This document shows, in pieces, positions 34,106-40,226 of a stretch of 40,226 nt of DNA (position 1 is the stretch's first letter; every line of letters begins with the position of its first letter). Source of the DNA: Legionellales bacterium (lineage in GTDB: Bacteria; Pseudomonadota; Gammaproteobacteria; Berkiellales; Berkiellaceae); the NCBI GenBank assembly GCA_947475765.1, contig CANJMM010000016.1, positions 1 to 40,226 on the forward strand, in the 5' to 3' direction. The position numbers and the translations under genes are program-made. The notes below the pieces were generated by a model. The model was given only the letters and a program-made list of their open reading frames with translations, did no database searches and was not told where the DNA came from.

Positions 34106-34639
34106 ATGAAACAATTTTGTGGCACCACCATTGTGGCCATTCGAAAAAACAATCAAGTCGCCATTGGAGGCGATGGCCAGGTCTCTTTTGGTCAGACTAT
34201 CTTAAAAGGCAATGCAAAAAAAATTCGGCGTTTATTCAACGGTAAAGTGTTAGCCGGTTTTGCAGGAGGCACCGCAGATGCCTTTACCTTATTTGAACGA
34301 TTTGAAGCCAAATTAGAAAAACATCATGGCCAAATGTTACGTGCAGCGGTTGAATTAGCCAAAGACTGGCGTACGGATAAAATGTTGCGTCGATTAGAAG
34401 CCTTGCTTGCTGTGAGCAATCATGAAACTTCTCTTATTTTAACCGGAAATGGCGATGTGATTGAACCTGAAAATGGCCTGATTGCTATTGGTTCAGGCGG
34501 GCCATTTGCTCAAGCTGCGGCCAGTGCCTTGCTCACACATACCAATTTAAGTGCCAAAGAAATTGTAGAAGAATCCCTCAAAATTGCGGCTTCTATTTGT
34601 GTTTATACGAATAATAATTTTACAATAGAAGTGCTTTAA
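34106..34639 (+). CDS. hslV: ATP-dependent protease peptidase subunit HslV
   Basis: The 177-residue proteasome-like peptidase has the catalytic N-terminal Thr (T7, after removal of MKQFCG) in [20 protein letters not shown], and [11 protein letters not shown] and [11 protein letters not shown] downstream. It forms a dodecamer capped by HslU hexamers and degrades misfolded and regulatory proteins. It starts six bases after the SPOR gene and precedes hslU by 25 bases. Confidence 0.97.
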   Translation: MKQFCGTTIVAIRKNNQVAIGGDGQVSFGQTILKGNAKKIRRLFNGKVLAGFAGGTADAFTLFERFEAKLEKHHGQMLRAAVELAKDWRTDKMLRRLEALLAVSNHETSLILTGNGDVIEPENGLIAIGSGGPFAQAAASALLTHTNLSAKEIVEESLKIAASICVYTNNNFTIEVL

Positions 34640-34664
34640 AAAAATAATTAAGCAGGTAAGTTTT

Positions 34665-35981
34665 ATGTCTATTAACGCTATTAACGCTATCATGACCCCC
34701 CGCGAAATTGTCCTTGAGCTAGACAAACATATTATTGGTCAACAAGCGGCCAAAAAAGCGGTGGCCATTGCCCTGCGTAATCGCTATCGTCGTATGCAAT
34801 TGCCAGATGACTTAAAAAACGAAGTGACCCCAAAAAATATTCTCATGATTGGACCAACCGGGGTAGGCAAAACAGAAATTGCCCGAAGACTGGCTAAATT
34901 AGCCCATGCGCCCTTTATTAAAGTCGAGGCCACTAAATTTACAGAGGTGGGTTATGTGGGCCGAGACGTAGAATCCATTATTCGGGATTTAATTGATATG
35001 GCCATTAAAATGGCGCGTGAAACTGCCCTTCGTGAAGTAGCCGATAAGGCGCTCGCCCAAGCCCATCATCGTATTTTAGACACGTTAACCGCTGTAGCTC
35101 AAGCTGATTCTCATGATGCCTTAAAAGCGCAATTACTGGCGGGCGAATTAGATAATACTGATATTGAAATTGAAGTAGCAAGCCAAAGCGTTGGCGTAGA
35201 AATTATGGCGCCTCCAGGCATGGAAGACATGACCAACCAATTACAAGGCATGTTTCAAAATTTATATGGCAATAAAACCAAAACGCGACAGCTCAAAGTC
35301 AAAGATGCCTTAAAATTAATCAAAGAAGAAGAAGCGCAAAAATTAATCAACGATGAAGACTTAAAATCTAAAGCACTTTACAATGTGGAACAAAATGGCA
35401 TTGTGTTTTTAGATGAAATAGATAAAATCACCCGGCGTTCTGAATACAGTGGTGGTGGCGATATTTCACGTGAAGGCGTACAGCGCGACTTATTGCCTTT
35501 GGTCGAAGGTGCAACCGTCTCGACAAAATATGGTATGATAAAAACCGATCATATTTTATTTATTGCCTCTGGCGCCTTTCACTTATCTAAACCTTCTGAT
35601 TTAATCCCAGAACTACAAGGCCGCTTACCTATACGAGTAGAACTAGAAGCCTTAAACGCAGCAGATTTTTCGCGTATTTTAACCGAACCCGACGCCAGTT
35701 TAACCAAACAATATCAAGCCTTGCTTGCAACAGAAGGGGTAACCATTACTTTTACCCCCGATGGCATTCAACGCATTGCTGAAATTGCTTTTGATATTAA
35801 CGAACGCTCTGAAAATATTGGGGCCAGAAGATTGCACACAGTCATTGAAAAATTATTAGAAAGCATTTCATTTGAAGCCACCGATAGGTCGGGAGAAAGC
35901 TTTTTAATCCATTCAGATTATGTCAATAGCCAACTTGGGGCCTTAATTCAAGATCACGATCTCAGTAAATTTATATTATGA
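34665..35981 (+). CDS. hslU: HslU unfoldase ATPase
   Basis: The AAA+ partner of HslV, of 438 residues, has the N-terminal [16 protein letters not shown], Walker [10 protein letters not shown] (63-71), Walker [10 protein letters not shown], the central I-domain, and a C-terminal sensor-2 region ending in the [20 protein letters not shown]-like tail that docks into HslV. The last codon overlaps the ubiE start (ATGA, 35978-35981), so both are translationally coupled. The start includes a short INAINAI duplication not found in most homologues. Confidence 0.97.
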   Translation: MSINAINAIMTPREIVLELDKHIIGQQAAKKAVAIALRNRYRRMQLPDDLKNEVTPKNILMIGPTGVGKTEIARRLAKLAHAPFIKVEATKFTEVGYVGRDVESIIRDLIDMAIKMARETALREVADKALAQAHHRILDTLTAVAQADSHDALKAQLLAGELDNTDIEIEVASQSVGVEIMAPPGMEDMTNQLQGMFQNLYGNKTKTRQLKVKDALKLIKEEEAQKLINDEDLKSKALYNVEQNGIVFLDEIDKITRRSEYSGGGDISREGVQRDLLPLVEGATVSTKYGMIKTDHILFIASGAFHLSKPSDLIPELQGRLPIRVELEALNAADFSRILTEPDASLTKQYQALLATEGVTITFTPDGIQRIAEIAFDINERSENIGARRLHTVIEKLLESISFEATDRSGESFLIHSDYVNSQLGALIQDHDLSKFIL

Positions 35982-36733
35982 GCGAACAAAAAACCCACTT
36001 TGGTTTTAAAGAAGTCCCACTTTCTGAAAAAACAAAAAAAGTGTCAGATGTCTTTGAATCGGTTTCAAACCGTTATGACATCATGAACGATGTGATGTCT
36101 TTTGGGCTACATCGATTATGGAAACAAATCGCCTTACAATATGCTGAAATCAGACGAGGCGATCTTATTTTAGATTTAGCCGGGGGCACAGGCGATATTA
36201 CGGCGCTTTTAGCCCAAAAAACAGGCCCCACAGGGCAGGTTATGTTAAGCGATTTAACTTATCCTATGATTGAAGTAGGTCGACAAAAATTAATCAATAA
36301 AGGCCTTTTAAACATTCAGTATGTTCAAGCCAATGCTGAAGTTTTGCCTTTTAAATCCAACTGTTTTGATAAAATCACCATGGGCTTTGGGCTCAGAAAT
36401 GTGGCTCAAAAAGAAAAAGCCCTTTCTGCTATGGCCAGAGTACTCAAACCGGGTGGAAAAGTAATTATCTTAGAATTTTCAAAACCGACTCAAACTTTGC
36501 CTTTTTCTGGCTTATTTAATAAATTATATGATTTATATTCATTTCATATTTTGCCAAAAATGGGCGAGATCATTGCTCAAGATCGTGAAAGTTATCAGTA
36601 TTTAGCCGAATCTATTCGCATGCATCCTAGCCAAGAAGCCTTATTAACCCTAATGAACACAGCGGGTTTTACAAAAACTGGCTATCAAAATTTATTAGGT
36701 GGTGTGGTCGCCATTCATTATGGAAGCAAATAA
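35978..36733 (+). CDS. ubiE: Ubiquinone/menaquinone C-methyltransferase UbiE
   Basis: UbiE methylates the ring carbon in ubiquinone (and menaquinone) synthesis. The 251-residue protein begins with the conserved THFGFKEVP, has [15 protein letters not shown] (25-39), the SAM-binding [11 protein letters not shown], and [13 protein letters not shown] with the second family signature. It overlaps hslU at its start and the next gene, ubiJ, at its end; ubiE-ubiJ-ubiB is the canonical gene order. Confidence 0.97.
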   Translation: MSEQKTHFGFKEVPLSEKTKKVSDVFESVSNRYDIMNDVMSFGLHRLWKQIALQYAEIRRGDLILDLAGGTGDITALLAQKTGPTGQVMLSDLTYPMIEVGRQKLINKGLLNIQYVQANAEVLPFKSNCFDKITMGFGLRNVAQKEKALSAMARVLKPGGKVIILEFSKPTQTLPFSGLFNKLYDLYSFHILPKMGEIIAQDRESYQYLAESIRMHPSQEALLTLMNTAGFTKTGYQNLLGGVVAIHYGSK

Positions 36734-37376
36734 CGTGCTGTCTACTTTTTTAAGTCTCGTGATTCAAAAAATCAAACAGATGGATCCAGATATTTTTACC
36801 CCGCTGAATCCGCATATTGGCAAAACAATACAACTTAATCTTAATCTTAATCTTAACCAAAAATATTTTTTACGCATAGAAAAAAATAATATTCTCTTAT
36901 CTTATACGCAGACACCTACGCACAGCGCCTTTATAGCAGATTTAACGTTAACCGCAAAATTGCTTGACTTAGGTCAATTTGGCTTAGCCTATTTACAAAG
37001 TAATAAAACAGAATTCACCCACTTACTCTATCGTCATCATATACAATTTATCGGGGACATTGCTCTTTTAGAAGCCTTTCAAACCCTACTCCAACAAATG
37101 GATTTAGACTGGACGGTATTATGGTCTTCCATTGTAGGGGACAAGCTGGCGTATCCTATGACACAAATTTTCAAGCAAACTAAAAATCACCTTGCTGGCT
37201 TAGCCTTTAATGCCCAAGATAGCCTAAAAAACTATTTTTTATATGAAAACAAATACTTCGTGACAAAGCAAGAACTTGAACATTGGATCGAAAAAAATAT
37301 GGCTTTAAAAAATAATGCTGAACGATTAGAAAAAAATATCGCTTTACTCAAATCTCGCATTGAGAAACTCACATGA
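36720..37376 (+). CDS. ubiJ: Ubiquinone biosynthesis accessory factor UbiJ
   Basis: A 218-residue SCP2-domain protein that binds ubiquinone intermediates and scaffolds the Ubi complex. It is identified by its place between ubiE and ubiB and by an SCP2-like N-terminal part: LRIEKNNILLSY, FIADLTLTAKLLDL, HIQFIGDIALLEAF (a match to the conserved GD(I/V) element). The C-terminus is helical and charged. ATG 36720 overlaps the ubiE end by 14 bases and is preferred to an in-frame GTG at 36699. A short CTTAAT microrepeat encodes LNLNLNLN. Confidence 0.85.
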   Translation: MEANNVLSTFLSLVIQKIKQMDPDIFTPLNPHIGKTIQLNLNLNLNQKYFLRIEKNNILLSYTQTPTHSAFIADLTLTAKLLDLGQFGLAYLQSNKTEFTHLLYRHHIQFIGDIALLEAFQTLLQQMDLDWTVLWSSIVGDKLAYPMTQIFKQTKNHLAGLAFNAQDSLKNYFLYENKYFVTKQELEHWIEKNMALKNNAERLEKNIALLKSRIEKLT

Positions 37377-38800
37377 AATTGCTCAAAAGAACCCTTAGAC
37401 TTCGCTCGATAATCAAAAACTTATTAATCTATCGATTTGATGAAATTTTAGAAGAAGTAGGCATAGAAAATCATTTAAACTGGTTTAGATTATTTTTCCC
37501 TAGCCTGTGGTTTAAGCCTAAACATACACTCGATGCCCTAGAAAGAGGCCAGGCCATTCGATGCTGCTTAGAATCTTTAGGGCCTATTTTTGTTAAATTT
37601 GGCCAATTGCTTTCTACTCGTCGCGATATTGTTCCCGATGACATAGCAGATGCCTTAGCCCTGTTACAAGATCAAGTCACACCATTTGACAGTAATATAG
37701 CCAAAAAAATGATAGAAAGCCGTTTTAAGAAACCCATTTCTGATATTTTTTCTACTTTTGAAGAACATCCTTTTGCCTCTGCTTCTATGGCCCAAGTACA
37801 TGGTGCGGTTTTAAAAGAAGGACAGGCTGCCATTGTTAAAATTTTGCGTCCCAATATACAAAAAAAAATCGAACAAGATCTAGAATGGATGCGCTCTCTG
37901 GCAAAATGGACCCATCGTGCTTTTCCTAAGCTTCGGCGCTTTAAGCCAATAGAAGTGGTTAAAGAATTTGAAATCACGCTATTTGATGAATTAGATTTAT
38001 TAAGAGAAGCCGGCAATGCCTCTCAGCTAAAACGAAATTTTAAACATTCTGCCATTATTTATGTGCCGACTATTTATTGGGATTATACCCACCACGATAT
38101 CTTAGTAATGGAACGCATTCATGGCGTGAACATTTCAGACATGGCAACGCTTAAAGCGCATGGCACCAATTTTAAATTATTAGCCGAAAGAGGCGTTGAA
38201 ATATTTTTTACGCAAGTCTTTAGAGATTCTTTTTTTCATGCAGACATGCATCCTGGTAATATTTTTGTAGACATTACGGAACCTCAAAATCCTAAATATA
38301 TGGCCATTGATTTTGGCATTATGGGTTCATTAACCCCAGAAGATCAACAATATTTAGCCCTAAACTTTTTGGCTTTTTTCAAAAGAGATTACCGAAAAGT
38401 AGCCGAATTACATGTGCAATCGGGCTGGGTGCCTAAAGATACACGTATCGATGCTTTTGAAGCAGCCATTCGAACGGTATGTGAACCTATTTTTGAACGC
38501 CCCCTTAAAGAAATTTCTTTTGCCCAAACGCTTATCCGCTTATTCCAAACGGCTCAACGCTTTAATATGCCCGTGCAACCACAGTTGATTTTACTGCAAA
38601 AAACCTTACTCAGCATCGAAGGCCTCGGCCGACAACTCTATCCCGATTTAGATTTATGGGCAACCGCAAAGCCTTATCTGGAAAAATGGATGAAAGAACG
38701 ATTTAGTTTAAAATCGTTTATTAAAGAAATTCGGCTACAATTGCCAAGATGGATGCAGTTATTACCCCATTTGCCTGATAGAGTTTTAAAGCCTAAATAA
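37373..38800 (+). CDS. ubiB: UbiB-family atypical kinase/ATPase, lacking C-terminal membrane helices
   Basis: UbiB (ADCK/COQ8 family) is required for ubiquinone synthesis, probably by extracting lipid intermediates from the membrane. The 475-residue protein has KFGQ (KxGQ motif), the Ala-rich nucleotide loop ASASMAQVH, an IVKILRP lysine strand, the EAGN element, FHADMHPGN catalytic loop and AIDFGIMGS metal motif. The C-terminus ends at LPHLPDRVLKPK, about 70 residues earlier than E. coli UbiB (546), which has two membrane helices there. So this form appears to lack the membrane anchor, although the kinase core is intact. It starts four bases before the ubiJ stop. Confidence 0.93.
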   Translation: MKLLKRTLRLRSIIKNLLIYRFDEILEEVGIENHLNWFRLFFPSLWFKPKHTLDALERGQAIRCCLESLGPIFVKFGQLLSTRRDIVPDDIADALALLQDQVTPFDSNIAKKMIESRFKKPISDIFSTFEEHPFASASMAQVHGAVLKEGQAAIVKILRPNIQKKIEQDLEWMRSLAKWTHRAFPKLRRFKPIEVVKEFEITLFDELDLLREAGNASQLKRNFKHSAIIYVPTIYWDYTHHDILVMERIHGVNISDMATLKAHGTNFKLLAERGVEIFFTQVFRDSFFHADMHPGNIFVDITEPQNPKYMAIDFGIMGSLTPEDQQYLALNFLAFFKRDYRKVAELHVQSGWVPKDTRIDAFEAAIRTVCEPIFERPLKEISFAQTLIRLFQTAQRFNMPVQPQLILLQKTLLSIEGLGRQLYPDLDLWATAKPYLEKWMKERFSLKSFIKEIRLQLPRWMQLLPHLPDRVLKPK

Positions 38801-38818
38801 TAAGGCTATTTTTTTATA
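38789..38818 (+). terminator. Terminator after ubiB
   Basis: AGCCT (38790-38794) and AGGCT (38803-38807) form a 5-bp stem with an 8-base loop, followed by ATTTTTTTAT. It overlaps the ubiB stop codon and the end of the convergent membrane-protein gene. The stem is short, so efficiency is uncertain. Confidence 0.5.
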
Positions 38819-39519
38819 GTTTTATATTTAAACGAAAAATAAACATAAAAAAATATCGATGTAATAGAAATTAAAATTGGGACAAATAGATGAGAAATGG
38901 GAACAAGATCCAGCCATTCTAATCCTAAATACCATCTATATAAAGATAATGTAGTTAAAATTGGGGTAATAGAAGAAATAAAATAAAAATAATCTACTTT
39001 TCCAATAATAAAATCAAAGGTGGTGGCCCCTGGACCTGAAAACAGAAAAAGTGTCCTTTTCCAAAAGTTCTGCCTTTCTGGCATAGCGCGAAGGATAATA
39101 GGGTATGCTTTTAAAAAAGTTGCCCATAAAATAGAAGTAAGAGCAAGGTAAGCTAATTGATAAAAAAAAGAAATGCAATATATTTGTTTGACAGAAAGCC
39201 CTGCAGTAAATAAAAAACAGACAATTTGATTTGCCTCTTTATCTAAGCTTGGAGAATGAATAACGGTATTAATAATATCAAAGCTAGTGCCTCCTATTAT
39301 TAAAAACAATCCAAATATCAAGTAGGAAAAATTCATTTTTCCAGGTAAAGCTTTAAAAGCTTTAATTGAAAAATATAGGGCTGAAATCGCACATAGCAAC
39401 ATTATAATAAGTACGGCATAACCACTCAAAACATTTAGATCACTGAAAAGAAAAAAACAAGTGGTCAGGCCATAGATAATCGCTAACCAATATATATATT
39501 TATAAATTTTTTTAAACAT
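38806..39519 (-). CDS. Polytopic membrane protein of unknown function
   Basis: The 237-residue protein has about seven hydrophobic segments and no recognised family. AAAGG lies 5 bases before the ATG. It is downstream of the double-glycine peptide gene on the same strand, with two hairpins between. Small bacteriocin genes are often followed by a polytopic immunity protein, and this position fits, but there is no sequence match that I can name. The hairpin at 39543-39557 with its seven-T tail ends five bases before the ribosome-binding site, suggesting leader attenuation or a separate promoter. Confidence 0.7.
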   Translation of the reverse strand: MFKKIYKYIYWLAIIYGLTTCFFLFSDLNVLSGYAVLIIMLLCAISALYFSIKAFKALPGKMNFSYLIFGLFLIIGGTSFDIINTVIHSPSLDKEANQIVCFLFTAGLSVKQIYCISFFYQLAYLALTSILWATFLKAYPIILRAMPERQNFWKRTLFLFSGPGATTFDFIIGKVDYFYFISSITPILTTLSLYRWYLGLEWLDLVPISHLFVPILISITSIFFYVYFSFKYKTIKK

Positions 39520-39533
39520 TTATACCTTTATTT

Positions 39534-39557
39534 AAAAAAATGATCCCCTGAGGGGAT
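39534..39557 (-). terminator. Hairpin with T-tract just before the membrane-protein gene
   Basis: On the minus strand ATCCCC-TCA-GGGGAT (39543-39557) is followed by CATTTTTTT (39534-39542), an intrinsic-terminator shape. It sits immediately before the ribosome-binding site of the 38806-39519 gene. It may be the main terminator of the peptide gene or an attenuator. Confidence 0.65.
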
Positions 39558-39611
39558 AAAACGTAACTGCTCTAATCTAAATAAAAAATCTTGAAAAATT
39601 CTAGAAGATAG

Positions 39612-39651
39612 TTAAAAATAAAATATGAGCCGTTGATCAAAGGTCAACGGC
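39612..39651 (-). terminator. Terminator after the double-glycine peptide gene
   Basis: An 8-bp perfect stem, GCCGTTGA/TCAACGGC (39629-39636 and 39644-39651), is followed on the minus strand by TCATATTTTATTTTT. It lies about 30 bases after the peptide stop codon. Confidence 0.65.
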
Positions 39652-39682
39652 ATCAGGCCTACATTTTATCGAGTTTGTAGGA

Positions 39683-39853
39683 TTATCTGTCTTTATTATG
39701 GTAATGGTCCTTCTCTGGTCTTTTCGGCATGGTTGCACAACCACCCAGTATAGTTGCAGCAACCAGTACAATCAGCCCTAGAAATCCACCATTAACAGAA
39801 AGTGCTTCTTTTTCTGATAATTCACGCATACCTGATTTATTTTTTTCTTTCAT
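39683..39853 (-). CDS. Small double-glycine-leader peptide (bacteriocin-like)
   Basis: The start at 39853 has AAGGA seven bases upstream; the longer open frame to 39994 begins with a TTG in the promoter region and is unlikely. The 56-residue peptide reads MRELSEKEALSVNGG at residues 9-23, with L(-12), S(-11), E(-8), V(-4), G(-2), G(-1), a close match to leaders cut by C39 peptidase ABC transporters. The mature part (about 33 residues) has a hydrophobic, Gly/Ala-containing helix (FLGLIVLVAATILGGC) and a charged tail (PKRPEKDHYHNKDR), compatible with a pore-forming bacteriocin. An alternative is a lipoprotein: LGGC resembles a loose lipobox. No C39 transporter is in the window. Confidence 0.7.
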   Translation of the reverse strand: MKEKNKSGMRELSEKEALSVNGGFLGLIVLVAATILGGCATMPKRPEKDHYHNKDR

Positions 39854-39979
39854 TTTTTTATCCTTAATAAAATTATTTTTTAAAAATAATAATCTTCTCC
39901 TACTTTTACCGACTACTATTTTGGATAGATGATACTCATTATTATTATTTATATCAATAATTTTTTGATTCGCTTTAGC

Positions 39980-39985
39980 ATTATA
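39980..39985 (-). promoter_or_regulatory. -10 box for the double-glycine peptide gene
   Basis: The minus strand has a perfect TATAAT here, about 125 bases before the ATG. The -35 is poor (TAGAAA, 18 bases upstream). The 39854-40020 stretch would thus be a long AT-rich leader without another gene. Confidence 0.4.
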
Positions 39986-40136
39986 CTTACCCAAAAAGTT
40001 ATCTTTCTACTTCATCTTAAAGTTTTTAGACCAAGGATTTCTACCCGCATCCGTATAGCACGGCAAATTCAGGATTGATTAAAAACATGCTAAAATTTAA
40101 GGCAATGAGCAAATACCTTTAAAAACAGGAAGTTAT

Positions 40137-40226
40137 ATGTCTGATTGTATATTTTGTCGGATAGCAAGTGGCGCCATTCCCTCTGAAAAAATCCTAGATA
40201 ATGAACATTTTTTTGTGATTCAAGAT
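40137..40226 (+). CDS. HIT-family (histidine triad) hydrolase, 5' part only
   Basis: The first 30 codons are present; the window ends inside the gene. The start MSDCIFCRIASGAIPSEKIL has the zinc-binding CxxC element and RI-x-x-G-x-IPS of HinT-type HIT proteins, which hydrolyse adenosine phosphoramidates. The HxHxH active site lies beyond the window. AGGAAG lies five bases before the ATG. In many gammaproteobacteria this gene stands alone. Confidence 0.85.
   Translation, partial: MSDCIFCRIASGAIPSEKILDNEHFFVIQD

Noticed and set aside
39854-39994. N-terminal extension of the double-glycine peptide to 103 residues
   Set aside because: The extended start is a TTG that lies next to the predicted -10 box, with no ribosome-binding site; the ATG at 39853 has a good site and gives a normal leader.

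Overview
The window looks like a chromosomal segment of an AT-rich gammaproteobacterium. The macromolecular synthesis cluster (rpsU, yqeY, dnaG, rpoD), the order SPOR/ftsN-like, hslV, hslU, ubiE, ubiJ, ubiB, and priA, tsaD and plsY all fit that class. The AT bias, several secreted or membrane proteins of unknown family and a dead HtpX-like protein with an odd tail would suit a host-associated lineage such as Legionellales, but that placement is inference; the sequence alone does not settle the genus.

Layout. 1-3660: a palindromic GC-rich patch, then on the minus strand rpmE, malic enzyme, malate dehydrogenase and, directly behind it, a HepT/MntA toxin-antitoxin pair. 3662-5383: a small orphan gene with a strong promoter, then a Cys-rich exported protein translationally coupled to uppP. 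5348-7147: a PAS-GGDEF-EAL enzyme, divergent from a five-gene operon (7366-15100). That operon encodes a large secreted repeat protein, a MauG/CcpA-type di-heme peroxidase, a membrane histidine kinase, a YfiR-family periplasmic protein and an unknown protein. A 38-codon gene with a perfect ribosome-binding site and a strong terminator follow.

15476-19191: a PQ-loop-like membrane protein, two small exported proteins, then a 1.9-kb islet bounded by a 25-bp direct repeat of the tRNA 3' end. The islet carries a HipA-type kinase and a HIRAN-domain protein whose N-terminus looks like the HipA N1 domain. The intact tRNA follows (anticodon CAT, probably Ile2).

19262-38800: mostly core genes for transcription, replication, translation, tRNA modification, lipid and folate synthesis, proteolysis and ubiquinone synthesis. 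One clear oddity lies here: an HtpX-like protein (29899-31251) that has lost its zinc and catalytic residues. A 324-base gap at 28710-29033 carries two DnaA-box matches at its edge.

38806-40226: a polytopic membrane protein, a small peptide gene with a double-glycine leader, and the start of a HIT-family hydrolase cut by the window end.

Most promising for new biology: the tRNA-inserted HipA-kinase/HIRAN pair; the secreted-protein/peroxidase/kinase/YfiR operon with a palindromic operator at the divergent c-di-GMP enzyme; the pseudo-HtpX; and two candidate double-glycine peptides with no transporter nearby.
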